Shown in pieces: positions 25,593 to 33,990 of a DNA stretch of 64,000 nt. The stretch comes from Burkholderia sp. 9120 (lineage in GTDB: Bacteria; Pseudomonadota; Gammaproteobacteria; Burkholderiales; Burkholderiaceae). Position 1 is the stretch's first letter. Each line of letters begins with the position of its first letter. The notes under the pieces are model-generated. The model did no database searches. It was not told where the DNA came from and saw nothing but the letters and a program-made list of their open reading frames with translations. The position numbers were made by a program, and so were the translations under genes. The stretch is from contig NZ_JQNA01000002.1 in assembly GCF_000745015.1 (NCBI RefSeq), positions 3,472,001 through 3,536,000 on the forward strand. Direction: 5' to 3'.

Positions 25593-26306
25593 ATGCTCAT
25601 ACACAGGCGTTGGCAATCGTTGGACAGGGCAGACCACGGCTGGCTGCGCGCGAAGCACCATTTCGCGGTGAGCGCCGACGGCAATGCCGCGCACGCCCCA
25701 CTCGGCCCCCTCGTCGTCTGGAACGACGACGAGATCGCGGCGGGCAGCGGCTTCCCCATGCACGGGCATCGCGACATGGAGATCATCAGCTACGTGCGCC
25801 AGGGCGTGCTGGGTCATCGCGACACTTTGGGATCCGAAGGAGTTATCAGCGCGGGCGATGTTCAGGTTATGAGCGCCGGCGCGGGCATCCGTCACGCCGA
25901 GTTCAATCGCGGCGACGTGCCGCTCAAGCTTTATCAGATCTGGCTGCGGCCGCGCGAAACGGGCGGCACACCCAGGTGGGACACCAAGCCGTTTCCCAGA
26001 GGTGACCGGTCCGGGCGATTCGTGGTGCTTGCCAGCGGATTTACCGCCGATGAAGACGCTTTGCCGATTCGTGCCGATGCACGTGTACTCGGCGCAATGC
26101 TGAAGACCGGTGAACAGGTTCGTTACGAGCTGGCTGCGCGCAGTCAGGCCTATCTCGTCGTGGCCTCGGGACGCATCGAAGTGAACGGTGAGCACGTTGG
26201 ACCGCTGGACGGCGTGGCGATCACGCAGGTCGCCGCCGCGCAGATTTCCGCACTTGAAGATTCTGAGCTGGTGATGGTGGACGCCGGCCCATTCCCTTTT
26301 TCGTAA
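25593..26306 (+). CDS. Pirin-family cupin (YhhW/YhaK type)
   Basis: 237 residues. The N-terminal cupin carries the metal ligands HGHRDMEIISYV and GIRHAEFN; the opening RADHGWLRAKHHFA is shared with E. coli YhhW/YhaK. Some members act as quercetin 2,3-dioxygenases, others as redox sensors; the true substrate is unknown. The start at ATG 25593 is preferred because GGAG sits 7-8 bases before it, while the ATG at 25587 is too close. First gene of the pirin-DoxX-pirin-AKR cluster. Confidence 0.88.
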   Translation: MLIHRRWQSLDRADHGWLRAKHHFAVSADGNAAHAPLGPLVVWNDDEIAAGSGFPMHGHRDMEIISYVRQGVLGHRDTLGSEGVISAGDVQVMSAGAGIRHAEFNRGDVPLKLYQIWLRPRETGGTPRWDTKPFPRGDRSGRFVVLASGFTADEDALPIRADARVLGAMLKTGEQVRYELAARSQAYLVVASGRIEVNGEHVGPLDGVAITQVAAAQISALEDSELVMVDAGPFPFS

Positions 26307-26339
26307 TCCACCGACGCAATTTCATTTATGGAGATCGTG

Positions 26340-26762
26340 ATGGAACGCTTTAAATTTCTTCCGCTGTTGGGTCGCATTCTGATTGGTGCGCCGTTTGTGA
26401 TGAGTGGGCTGGGCAAACTCGCCGCGTATGGCGCGACGGTGGGCTATATCGCCGCGATGGGTCTGCCCGTGCCGCCGCTCGCGTTCGCCCTTGCTGTGGT
26501 GACCGAGCTGGGCGGCGGCCTGCTGCTGCTGTCGGGCTACCGGGCTCGTGCTGTATCGCTGGGGATGGCGCTGTTCTGTATCGTGACGGCGATGTTCTTT
26601 CACCACAACTTCGCTGACCAGAACCAGATGATTCACTTCCTCAAGAACGTGATGATGGCCGGCGGTCTTTTGCAGATCACGTATTTCGGCGCGGGCGCAC
26701 TCAGCCTGGACGCCCGTTCGCGGCGCACCGGGTCGATCGCTTCGACACTGAACGCGAGCTAA
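26340..26762 (+). CDS. DoxX-family membrane protein
   Basis: 140 residues with four hydrophobic helices. Typical DoxX features: LPLLGRILIGAPFVMSGLGKL at the start, AMGLPVPPLAFALAVVTELGGGLLLLSGY in the middle, and FFHHNFADQNQMIHFLKNVMMAGG at the end. Family members are inner-membrane proteins tied to quinone or thiosulfate redox work and oxidative-stress resistance. The start at 26340 has GGAG six bases upstream; an ATG at 26328 overlaps that site and is less likely. 33 bases follow the first pirin gene. Confidence 0.88.
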   Translation: MERFKFLPLLGRILIGAPFVMSGLGKLAAYGATVGYIAAMGLPVPPLAFALAVVTELGGGLLLLSGYRARAVSLGMALFCIVTAMFFHHNFADQNQMIHFLKNVMMAGGLLQITYFGAGALSLDARSRRTGSIASTLNAS

Positions 26763-26778
26763 CCAGGATCGACTCGTC

Positions 26779-26818
26779 GAGGCGATCGCCCACCCGATCC
26801 GGTGCGCGATCGCCTCGT
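26779..26818 (+). repeat. Perfect 12-base inverted repeat between doxX and pirin
   Basis: CGAGGCGATCGC (26779-26790) and GCGATCGCCTCG (26807-26818) pair fully around a 16-base loop. No T-run follows, so it is not a standard terminator. In the mRNA it would form a stable stem inside the operon, which could give partial termination or protect the upstream messenger. Confidence 0.7.
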
Positions 26819-26849
26819 CGCCCAGTCATGCAGAAGATGGAGCATCGAT

Positions 26850-27701
26850 ATGAAAACACCTGCGCTTAAGCCGTCTTTCCAGCGAGACGCAAGAGCCATC
26901 GTCCTGCGTACGTCAGGCCAGCGGCATGGTCCGATCAAGCGGCTGGTCAGCCCGTCCGACCTTGGCGAAATCCTGAAGCCGTTTGTCTTTCTCGACTATT
27001 TCGATAGCTCGGAGAGAACTGAAATGCGCTTCTCCATGCATCCTCATTCCGGCCTCGCCACGACAACGGTGCTGCTGGAGGGCGAGGTCGAGTATGAAGA
27101 CACGACGGGCGCATCCGGGATCATGCCGGCCGGTGGCGTCGAGTGGATGAATGCGGGCAAGGGCGTGTGGCACGACGGCCGCGCGCGCGGCGATGGGCCG
27201 GTGCGCGGTTTTCAGTTATGGGTCGCGCTGCCGCCCGAGCTCGAACTGGGCGAGCCGCTGAGCCGGTATTTATCCGCGAACGAGGTACCGCACAGCGGTC
27301 CGGCCCGCGTTATCCTGGGCCGATATGACAACGTCGAGAGCCCCATTCCCGCACCCCCGGGCATCAACTACCTGGTCGTGCGGCTTGCAGCGGGCGAGCA
27401 ATGGCAGTACATGCCGCCGGCCGGCCATAGCGTGGCGTGGCTCTGTGTTCAACGTGGCGCACTGCGCGTCGCCGACGAGTCTATTGCGAATGAACTGGTC
27501 GTGTTTCGCGAGTCCGAAGACGCGTTGACCTTCACCGCCGACGAAGATGTCGAGTTCGTCCTCGGCTCGGCCGTGCCGCATCCCCACGATCTCGTGCTCG
27601 GGTATTACTCGGTTCACACGTCGGCAGAGGCGTTGCGTACCGGCGAAGCCGGGATCGTGGCGATTGGCGCAGACCTGCGTCGTCAAGGTCGGATTGGCTG
27701 A
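26850..27701 (+). CDS. Pirin family protein, second copy
   Basis: 283 residues, full-length pirin with both cupin halves. The first half has the metal site FSMHPHSGLATTTVLLEGEV and GGVEWMNAGKGVWHDGR. The second half (GAGEQWQYMPPAGHSVAW-like) lacks a complete ligand set, as is usual. It differs clearly from the first pirin, so the two are not a recent duplication. Start ATG 26850 with AGATGGAG upstream. Proposed role: redox-sensitive dioxygenase or regulator. Confidence 0.88.
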   Translation: MKTPALKPSFQRDARAIVLRTSGQRHGPIKRLVSPSDLGEILKPFVFLDYFDSSERTEMRFSMHPHSGLATTTVLLEGEVEYEDTTGASGIMPAGGVEWMNAGKGVWHDGRARGDGPVRGFQLWVALPPELELGEPLSRYLSANEVPHSGPARVILGRYDNVESPIPAPPGINYLVVRLAAGEQWQYMPPAGHSVAWLCVQRGALRVADESIANELVVFRESEDALTFTADEDVEFVLGSAVPHPHDLVLGYYSVHTSAEALRTGEAGIVAIGADLRRQGRIG

Positions 27702-27754
27702 TCTGGCCAAAGCGCCTTTGACGCTTGAAGCGAAAACGCTATCGGGAGTTCTTC

Positions 27755-28591
27755 ATGCAAAACGTTCATGCGGGTAACGCGGCCATTCCGGCCATTGGTT
27801 TCGGCACGTACGGAATGACGGCGGCCGACATCCACCGGGTGATTCCCGCTGCGCTCGGTGCCGGTTTCCGCCATATCGACACGGCGCAGATCTACGGTAA
27901 CGAGGGCGAAATCGGCCGCTGCGTCGCCGCGTCCGGTATTCCAAGAAGCGAAATTTTCCTGACCACCAAGGTCTGGGTGAGCAACTACCCGGAGCAATTG
28001 TTCGAGGCGTCGGTCGACGAGAGCCTCCGCAAGCTCGAGACAGACTATATCGATCTGCTTCTGCTGCACTGGCCCGGCTCGCATGTGCCGCTGGCTGAAC
28101 AGATTGCGGGACTCAATGCAGTCGTACGTGCCGGCAAGGTGCGGCACATCGGCGTCAGTAACTTCAATCGTGCACTGATGGCGGAAGCGATTCAGCTTTC
28201 CGCGGCGGCGCTCGTGACGAATCAGTTTGAATACCATCCGTATCTGAACCAGTCCTTGCTCATCGACAGTACCTTGCAGGCGGGACTTGCCGTGACAGGC
28301 TACTGCGGCATGGCGATTGGACGTGTCTTCGCGGAGCCCACGCTTAAGGAGATCGCGGCGCGCCATGAACGAAGCGTCGCTCAGATCGTCTTGCGTTGGC
28401 TGGTGCAACAGCGCGGCATGGTTGCGCTTTCAAGGACCACCCGGATCGATCGGCTGGCGGAGAACCTCGCCGTATTCGACTTTGAGTTGACTAGCGCGGA
28501 TATGACGGAGATTTACGCCCTGGCGGCGGCGGACAGCCGGATCGTCGATCCGCCAGGCCTCGCGCCGCGATGGGATAGCACGGGTGCGTGA
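27755..28591 (+). CDS. Aldo/keto reductase, DkgB-like
   Basis: 278 residues, TIM-barrel AKR of the 2,5-diketogluconate reductase type. Catalytic tetrad visible: Asp and Tyr in RHIDTAQIYGNEG, Lys in LTTKVWVSNY, His in LLLHWPG. It uses NADPH to reduce aldehydes and ketones such as methylglyoxal. GGGAG precedes the ATG. It closes the pirin cluster, fitting a role in detoxifying reactive carbonyls formed under stress. Confidence 0.92.
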   Translation: MQNVHAGNAAIPAIGFGTYGMTAADIHRVIPAALGAGFRHIDTAQIYGNEGEIGRCVAASGIPRSEIFLTTKVWVSNYPEQLFEASVDESLRKLETDYIDLLLLHWPGSHVPLAEQIAGLNAVVRAGKVRHIGVSNFNRALMAEAIQLSAAALVTNQFEYHPYLNQSLLIDSTLQAGLAVTGYCGMAIGRVFAEPTLKEIAARHERSVAQIVLRWLVQQRGMVALSRTTRIDRLAENLAVFDFELTSADMTEIYALAAADSRIVDPPGLAPRWDSTGA

Positions 28592-28627
28592 CGGGATAGA
28601 CCGCGAATCTGCCTTCGCGAAGAGGGA

Positions 28628-29554
28628 ATGATGGAAACCCTGGCCAATCTTCAGAGCTTCGTGAAGAGCGCCGAGTCCGGCAGTTTCTCGGAAGCGGGGC
28701 GGCGTCTTGGTCTCACAGCGGCGGCTGTGAGCCGCAACATGGCCATGCTCGAACGCAACCTCGGCGTGCGCCTGTTCCAGCGGTCGACGCGCGGACTCAC
28801 GTTGACCGAGGCCGGCGTGCGCTTCCTGCAATCGATCGGCGACAGTCTCGAGACGTTGCAGGCGGCCATTGAGGAGGCGTCATCGGATGCGTCGGAACCC
28901 ACCGGTGTTTTGAAGGTGAGCCTGAGCACGACATTCGGCATCGCCCATGTTCTGCCGTTGTTGCCCGAATTCCTGCAGCGCTACCCGCGCATTCGCCCCG
29001 AATGGCACTTCGAAAGCCGTCGGGTCGATCTGGTCCAGGAGGGCTACGACCTCGCCATTGGCGGAGGTTTCGCGTTCGCACCCGGTTTCGTGGCGCGTAC
29101 GTTGGCGCCGGCCCACATCGTTGCGGTCGCATCGCCGGAGTATCTGCGTGAGCGCCGGGTGCCCATGGAACCTGCGGAGCTCGCGGGACTGGCCGGCATC
29201 GCGATGCGCGCGAGCGGCACCGGACGCATTCGCCAATGGACGCTGCGCAACGCGACGGGCATGGAGGCCACGGCGCCGCTGAAGGAAGACATCGTGATGA
29301 ACGATCCCGGCGCGATGCGCGAGGCCGCGCGCCTCGGTCTCGGGGTCGCGATGCTTGCGTTGCCCGACGTCGTGGCCGACTTCGAGGCCGGCACGCTCGT
29401 GCGTGTGCTGCCGGACTGGTACGCGGACGCCGGATCGATTTCGATTTACTACGCCTCGCGCACGCTGCTGCCGGCCAGGACGCGGGCTTTCGCCGATTTC
29501 ATTGTCGAGGCCTTCAGGCAGCGGAAACTGGCGCGGAAATATTCGGCGATCTGA
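28628..29554 (+). CDS. LysR-family transcriptional regulator
   Basis: 308 residues. N-terminal winged helix with SFVKSAESGSFSEAGRRLGLTAAAVSRNMAMLE and a typical effector domain ending in a tail (RQRKLARKYSAI). Starts at ATG 28628 or the adjacent ATG 28631. It follows the aldo/keto reductase by 36 bases on the same strand and may be co-transcribed, unlike the first LysR, which is divergent. A second regulator of the same cluster is possible; it could equally act on the next gene. Confidence 0.92.
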   Translation: MMETLANLQSFVKSAESGSFSEAGRRLGLTAAAVSRNMAMLERNLGVRLFQRSTRGLTLTEAGVRFLQSIGDSLETLQAAIEEASSDASEPTGVLKVSLSTTFGIAHVLPLLPEFLQRYPRIRPEWHFESRRVDLVQEGYDLAIGGGFAFAPGFVARTLAPAHIVAVASPEYLRERRVPMEPAELAGLAGIAMRASGTGRIRQWTLRNATGMEATAPLKEDIVMNDPGAMREAARLGLGVAMLALPDVVADFEAGTLVRVLPDWYADAGSISIYYASRTLLPARTRAFADFIVEAFRQRKLARKYSAI

Positions 29555-29719
29555 GCGTCGCGCGCTGGCTGCACTGCGACGCAGGGTGCTTCGAATCTCG
29601 TCCGACCATCAAGCGACCATCAAGCATCCGTTGAAGATGCTTCAAGCCGTGGGCGGCTACCCGGCAGATGGCAAAGCCGGCAAGATGGGTTCACCTCATC
29701 ACGCACAAGGCACATTTTC

Positions 29720-30322
29720 ATGGAAACGATCGGCATCATCGGCGCGGGCGCCATTGGCTCGGCCTTCGCGAAAGCGCTGGCTCAACAAGGCATTAAAGCG
29801 GTTATTTCCAATAGCAGGGGGCCGGCGTCGCTCGCGGATCTCGCCGGCGAACTCGGACCCACCATCACGGCGGGAACCCGCGAACAAGCGGCGGCGCAGA
29901 ATATCGTTCTGGTCGCGGTGCCCTGGTCGAAGCTGCCTGCCGCCTTGTCGGGTTTGCCCGATTTCGGCGACCGTATCGTGATCGATGCGAACAACCCGAT
30001 CGAGGCGCCGGCATTCAAACCTTTCGACTTGAACGGGCGCACGTCGAGCGAAGTCTTTGCGGAGTTCGTTCCGGGCGCGCGCGTCGTGAAGGCAATCAAT
30101 CATCTGCCGGCGGCACTCGTGTCCGGCGACACGGGTGTTGAAGGCGGACGACGCGTGCTGTTCCTCGCGGGCGACGACGCACAAGCGAACGCGAAGGTGT
30201 CGAGTCTGTTCGAGCAGGTCGGATTCTTCGGCATTGACCTCGGATCGATCAAAGCGGGCGGCCCGCTGTTCCAGATTCCCGGCGGCCAGTTGGCTATTCA
30301 AAACCTGGTCAAGGTGGGCTGA
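29720..30322 (+). CDS. NADPH-dependent F420 reductase-like protein
   Basis: 200 residues with a Rossmann NADP-binding start (IGIIGAGAIGSAFAKALA) and the F420-reductase-like fold of the NADP_oxidored family (VLVAVPWSKLPAALSGLP, DANNPI, VVKAINHLPA). The archaeal namesakes move hydride between NADPH and F420, but this genus is not expected to depend on F420, so a flavin or quinone partner is possible. Follows the LysR gene on the same strand. Function is a family-level guess. Confidence 0.8.
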   Translation: METIGIIGAGAIGSAFAKALAQQGIKAVISNSRGPASLADLAGELGPTITAGTREQAAAQNIVLVAVPWSKLPAALSGLPDFGDRIVIDANNPIEAPAFKPFDLNGRTSSEVFAEFVPGARVVKAINHLPAALVSGDTGVEGGRRVLFLAGDDAQANAKVSSLFEQVGFFGIDLGSIKAGGPLFQIPGGQLAIQNLVKVG

Positions 30323-30375
30323 TCGAATAATGTGGCGCACGACGCCGCTTTGACCCGATCATCGATCACCGTTTG

Positions 30376-30409
30376 GCGTAGCGGAGGCGGTCGGCCGCTT
30401 CCGCTACGC
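30376..30409. terminator. Long hairpin between converging genes
   Basis: GCGTAGCGGAGGCGG and CCGCTTCCGCTACGC pair over 15 bases with one wobble or mismatch, loop TCGG. It lies between the ends of the F420-reductase-like gene and the minus-strand CsbD-like gene, the place for a bidirectional terminator, although it lacks a T-run. Confidence 0.5.
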
Positions 30410-30430
30410 GCTCATCGTGTGTCGAAAAGC

Positions 30431-30706
30431 TTACCGGCGATAGTCGCGTCCAGACGCGCCATGCGCCCACAGCGCACCGGCGACGAACCCGGCCAATGCA
30501 ACCACTGCAATCGCGGTGAACGGACTTTCGGCCGTGGTCTCACGCACCAGACTGGTCGTGCTCGCGCAAAGCTGTTGCGCCTTACCGCTGAGTTCGCGCG
30601 CTTTGCCGGCCAACTGTGTGCCGGTATCGCCCAACACGTCGCCGACCGCGCTTTGCACCTTGCCCGCGACTTCGTTGACTGCGCCTTCCGCTGAATTGGT
30701 GTCCAT
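30431..30706 (-). CDS. CsbD-like small stress protein with C-terminal membrane helix
   Basis: 91 residues. The N-terminal half (GAVNEVAGKVQSAVGDVLGD) has the repeating glycine/alanine helix pattern of CsbD-like proteins, followed by KARELSGKAQQ and a C-terminal hydrophobic helix (AIAVVALAGFVAGALWA). It resembles the DUF883/CsbD group of membrane-associated general-stress proteins. The exact function is unknown. Confidence 0.75.
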   Translation of the reverse strand: MDTNSAEGAVNEVAGKVQSAVGDVLGDTGTQLAGKARELSGKAQQLCASTTSLVRETTAESPFTAIAVVALAGFVAGALWAHGASGRDYRR

Positions 30707-30886
30707 ACGTTTTTGCTCCCATTGTCATATTTACGCGTGGCGGGTCGTCATCGCAACGCCGCCACACCAGGGTTTCGCGCAAACCGCCCGGCGAGAGGCG
30801 GCGTACGTCCACCAGACTGGGCGCAAGAAGCGCGCCCGGGAACGTCATGGAATGGACACCGGGAAGTTAGAAAACGCGCTAAAACC

Positions 30887-31570
30887 TCAACGTCTGCGCC
30901 GCGAATTGATGCCGACGAACACGGCCATCAGCATCAGAAAGCCGCCGAACAGCAGCGCGGAATTGAGCGCCGCATGCGCGACACCCAGCCGCCCGACGTT
31001 GATGAACGGATAGGGGTAGTAGTCGGATAGACCGCCGCGCCAGAAGGTCACGGCGAGATAGGCCAGCGGATACACGAGCCACAGCAGACCGTGGCGCAGT
31101 TTCAGCTGGAAGCGCGGTACGAACAGGAGCCAGTAGAGCGCGGACAGCATCGGCAAAATGCTGTGCAGCGATTCGTTGAGCAACATCCTGAATGCGGTCG
31201 GCGTCCACCAGCCGCGCAACAGCAGGTTATAGGCGATGCCGACAAACACCATGTAGCCGACCACCGCGGTCACGACTGTCGGTTGCCGGAAGAAGCGCGG
31301 TAGCGGCGACCTGAGTCCGCGCAGCGCCACGCTGGTGAAACAGATCGCGCACGCCAGCACCGTCAGGTTGGTCAGGTAGCTGCTCATGCGGGCCAGCCCG
31401 TCGAGCACGGTCAGCCCGCGCGACAGCGTGCGGTTGAGTGTCACCTCGGCTTGCGCCACGATCGCGAGCCACGCGACGACGGCAATAATCGTCGCTAACG
31501 TCACCGACGAAACACTAGGCGTATGCAGCGGAAGATCGGGCTCCCGTTGCTGATGAGGGGCAGGGCGCAT
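30887..31570 (-). CDS. Pr6Pr family membrane protein
   Basis: 227 residues with six predicted helices. The block WWTPTAFRMLLNESLHSILP, YWLLFVP and DYYPYPFINVG matches Pr6Pr (a six-helix family named for its conserved prolines). Function unknown. It follows motB after about 90 bases on the same strand. The start could be a later codon, because the first 15 residues are polar and low-quality. Confidence 0.8.
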   Translation of the reverse strand: MRPAPHQQREPDLPLHTPSVSSVTLATIIAVVAWLAIVAQAEVTLNRTLSRGLTVLDGLARMSSYLTNLTVLACAICFTSVALRGLRSPLPRFFRQPTVVTAVVGYMVFVGIAYNLLLRGWWTPTAFRMLLNESLHSILPMLSALYWLLFVPRFQLKLRHGLLWLVYPLAYLAVTFWRGGLSDYYPYPFINVGRLGVAHAALNSALLFGGFLMLMAVFVGINSRRRR

Positions 31571-31663
31571 GCGATCGATTTTATACGCGCCACCGGGGCT
31601 GCGCAGTGTGCGCTATCGATCGCATGCGTTCAGGTTGCGCAGGCCCAACAGCAGCGAAAAAAT

Positions 31664-32656
31664 CTACGGCGTGCCATGCGTTCCGGTCACCGGTTGCAGG
31701 CGTTCCACGACCGCTGGAATGGTCGAGCTTGCCGGCGTGGCTTCATCGATCGCGGTGCGGCCGCCATCGTGGAAAAAGGCCAGTTCCGCCGCCTTGTTCA
31801 GCACGAGAATGCTGATGCGCCGGTTGGTCGGCTCGTCGACGACCTTGCTGTTCAGCGGCAAGACATCGGCCAGGCCGCGCACCTGCAACAGCTTCTCGCC
31901 GTGCATGCCGCCCTCCACCAGCGCGCGGCGCGCGGCGTTGGCGCGCTCCGACGACAGCTCCCAGTTCGAATAGCCGTCCGGGCCCGCGGTGTACGGCACC
32001 GCATCCGTATGGCCGGCAATCGAAATACGGTTGTCGACGTCGTTGAGCGCGGCGCCGATCTGCGTGAGAATCGTCACCGCATACGGTTGCAGCTTCGAAC
32101 TGCCGGAGGCGAACATCGGCCGGTTTTGCGAGTCGACGATCTCGATGCGCAGGCCTTCGTTGGTGATCGAAATGCGGATCTGATCCTTGAACGCCTTCAA
32201 GGCCGGGCTCTGTTCGATCAGCGTGGTGAGCTTCGCCTTCAGTTGTTCGAGGCGGGCCGCATCCGCGGGCGCCACGGTCGGTGCGGCGGTGGTCGGCGGC
32301 GTCGGTTGGGTTTGGCTCTTCTTGCCGTCGCCGGGCCGCGTGTCGGAGATATCGCGGCCGCCGCCCTGCACCACGCTCGGTCGCGCGGCGGCGGTACCCT
32401 GACTACCGCCGAGCAGGCTCGACAGCGGCGTGTTGAAATAATCTTCGATACCCTGCTTGTCGTACTTCGACGTCGAGCCGAGCAGCCACATCAACAGAAA
32501 GAACGCCATCATTGCCGTGACGAAATCGGCGTAGGCGATCTTCCATGCGCCGCCGTGATGCGCGGCGTGATCGCCGCCCTTGCGCAAGCGGCGCACGATT
32601 ACTGGAGCAGGCGTCTCCACCTGTTGCGACGCGCGCGACGGTCTTTCGCTCATCAT
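31664..32656 (-). CDS. motB: Flagellar motor protein MotB
   Basis: 330 residues (start 32656 or 32653, ATGATG). One membrane helix (about 39-58, IAYADFVTAMMAFFLLMWLL) carries the proton-pathway Asp at residue 44. A plug/linker follows, then a C-terminal OmpA-like peptidoglycan-binding domain with ISIAGHTDAVPY. MotB anchors the stator to the wall and with MotA forms the proton channel. It is 11 bases downstream of motA. The usual neighbours (flhDC upstream, cheA downstream) are missing. Confidence 0.93.
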   Translation of the reverse strand: MMSERPSRASQQVETPAPVIVRRLRKGGDHAAHHGGAWKIAYADFVTAMMAFFLLMWLLGSTSKYDKQGIEDYFNTPLSSLLGGSQGTAAARPSVVQGGGRDISDTRPGDGKKSQTQPTPPTTAAPTVAPADAARLEQLKAKLTTLIEQSPALKAFKDQIRISITNEGLRIEIVDSQNRPMFASGSSKLQPYAVTILTQIGAALNDVDNRISIAGHTDAVPYTAGPDGYSNWELSSERANAARRALVEGGMHGEKLLQVRGLADVLPLNSKVVDEPTNRRISILVLNKAAELAFFHDGGRTAIDEATPASSTIPAVVERLQPVTGTHGTP

Positions 32657-32667
32657 GCCGCTCCGCG

Positions 32668-33537
32668 TCAGGCCGACTTCGGCATCTTGGTGGCGCGCAC
32701 GGCGTCGTCGAGCTCCTGGAAGCTCGGGCGGTCGGCGGTGAACAAGACCTTGCGGCCGAACTCGACCGCGATTGGCGGCGCGTAGCCGGACAGCGACGCG
32801 AGCAGCACGGCCTTCACGCACTGATACGGCTTGGCTTCGGCGCGGGCTTTGGCGTTCAGCAGATCGGCAACGGGGCCGATGAAACCATACGCCAGCAGAA
32901 TGCCGAGGAACGTGCCGACCAGCGCGCCGGCGATCATTTCGCCGAGCACGGCGGGCGGTGCGCCGACCGAGCCCATGGTGTGAACCACGCCCATCACGGC
33001 CGCGACAATGCCGAACGCCGGCAGGCCGTCGGCCATTTTCTGAATCGCGTTGGCCGCGACCGAGGCTTCCGCGTGATGCGTGGCCAGTTCCTCATCCATC
33101 AGATCCTGCACTTCGAGCACGTTCACGTTGCCGCCGGACATCATGCGCAGATAGTCGACGATAAAGTCGAGCAGATGATGATCCTCCAGCACGTGCGAGT
33201 ATTTCTGGAAAATCACACTGTCCTCGGGCGCCATGACGTCGGCTTCGAGCGACATCATGCCTTCCTTGCGGGCCTTCTGAAGCAGCTCGTACAGCAGCGC
33301 GATCAGTTCGAGGTATTTCTCTTTGGTGTAGCCGCCGGTCTTGAAGCATGACGGGATCGCCTTGAGGGTTTTCTTCAGCGTGGAAGTCGGATTGCTCACG
33401 ACAAACGCGCCGATCGCCGCGCCGAAAATACACAGCAATTCGAACGGCTGCAGGAGTGCCAGCACGTGGCCGCCCACGCCGACAAAACTACCGATCACAG
33501 AACCGATCACCAGCACCCAGCCGATTGCGACAAACAT
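32668..33537 (-). CDS. motA: Flagellar motor protein MotA
   Basis: 289 residues from ATG 33537 (GGAGAG seven bases before). Four membrane helices: two at the N-terminus (FVAIGWVLVIGSVIGSF, and the second just after), two near residues 165-210 (VVHTMGSVGAPP with the torque-linked proline). The cytosolic loop (RKEGMMSLEADV) carries the charged residues that touch FliG. Together with MotB it forms the proton-driven stator. Confidence 0.93.
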   Translation of the reverse strand: MFVAIGWVLVIGSVIGSFVGVGGHVLALLQPFELLCIFGAAIGAFVVSNPTSTLKKTLKAIPSCFKTGGYTKEKYLELIALLYELLQKARKEGMMSLEADVMAPEDSVIFQKYSHVLEDHHLLDFIVDYLRMMSGGNVNVLEVQDLMDEELATHHAEASVAANAIQKMADGLPAFGIVAAVMGVVHTMGSVGAPPAVLGEMIAGALVGTFLGILLAYGFIGPVADLLNAKARAEAKPYQCVKAVLLASLSGYAPPIAVEFGRKVLFTADRPSFQELDDAVRATKMPKSA

Positions 33538-33990
33538 ACTCTCTCCGATTATCTTGCCGGACGCGTGATCGAACACGATCGATCGAGAACAGGCCCTTTT
33601 TGAAGGGACTTTTCTCGTGCGTCATTAAAAGTTTGCATGTACTGGTAAACGGCGCGAATCTTTTTTGCTGAAGTGCTTGCACCCATGAAAAACGCAAAAT
33701 TCACCGGATAGTTAGTTTGTGATGACGCTTCCGGTAATTTTGTCCGTCAATCGGGCGATCGTTGCAGCCGCAACTTCTTCGGCGGTGTAGGGGGAAATCC
33801 CGGGTGAGCGGCCGCGTCATGCGAAATGGATGGCGTCACCTTTTTACCGATCGGTCTGCTAGCATGGCTACCGGCTCGTGGCGCCGGCTGTTTCAGCCGC
33901 CACGCTCATGCGCCGGACGTTCCGCTTTATCGTGCCCGCACAAGTCGTCTCTAGAACCGATCGTGAAGAGTCACACAAACGGAGAAGAGC
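33538..33990. other. Divergent intergenic region motA / DUF2252
   Basis: 453 bases. It must hold the motAB promoter and the DUF2252 promoter. No clear FliA (sigma-28) promoter was identified in front of motA. No protein frame is convincing. Confidence 0.5.

Noticed and set aside
33610..33660. TTAAAAGTTT resembling a sigma-28 -35 element near motA
   Set aside because: It faces away from motA and has no matching GCCGATAA at the right distance.
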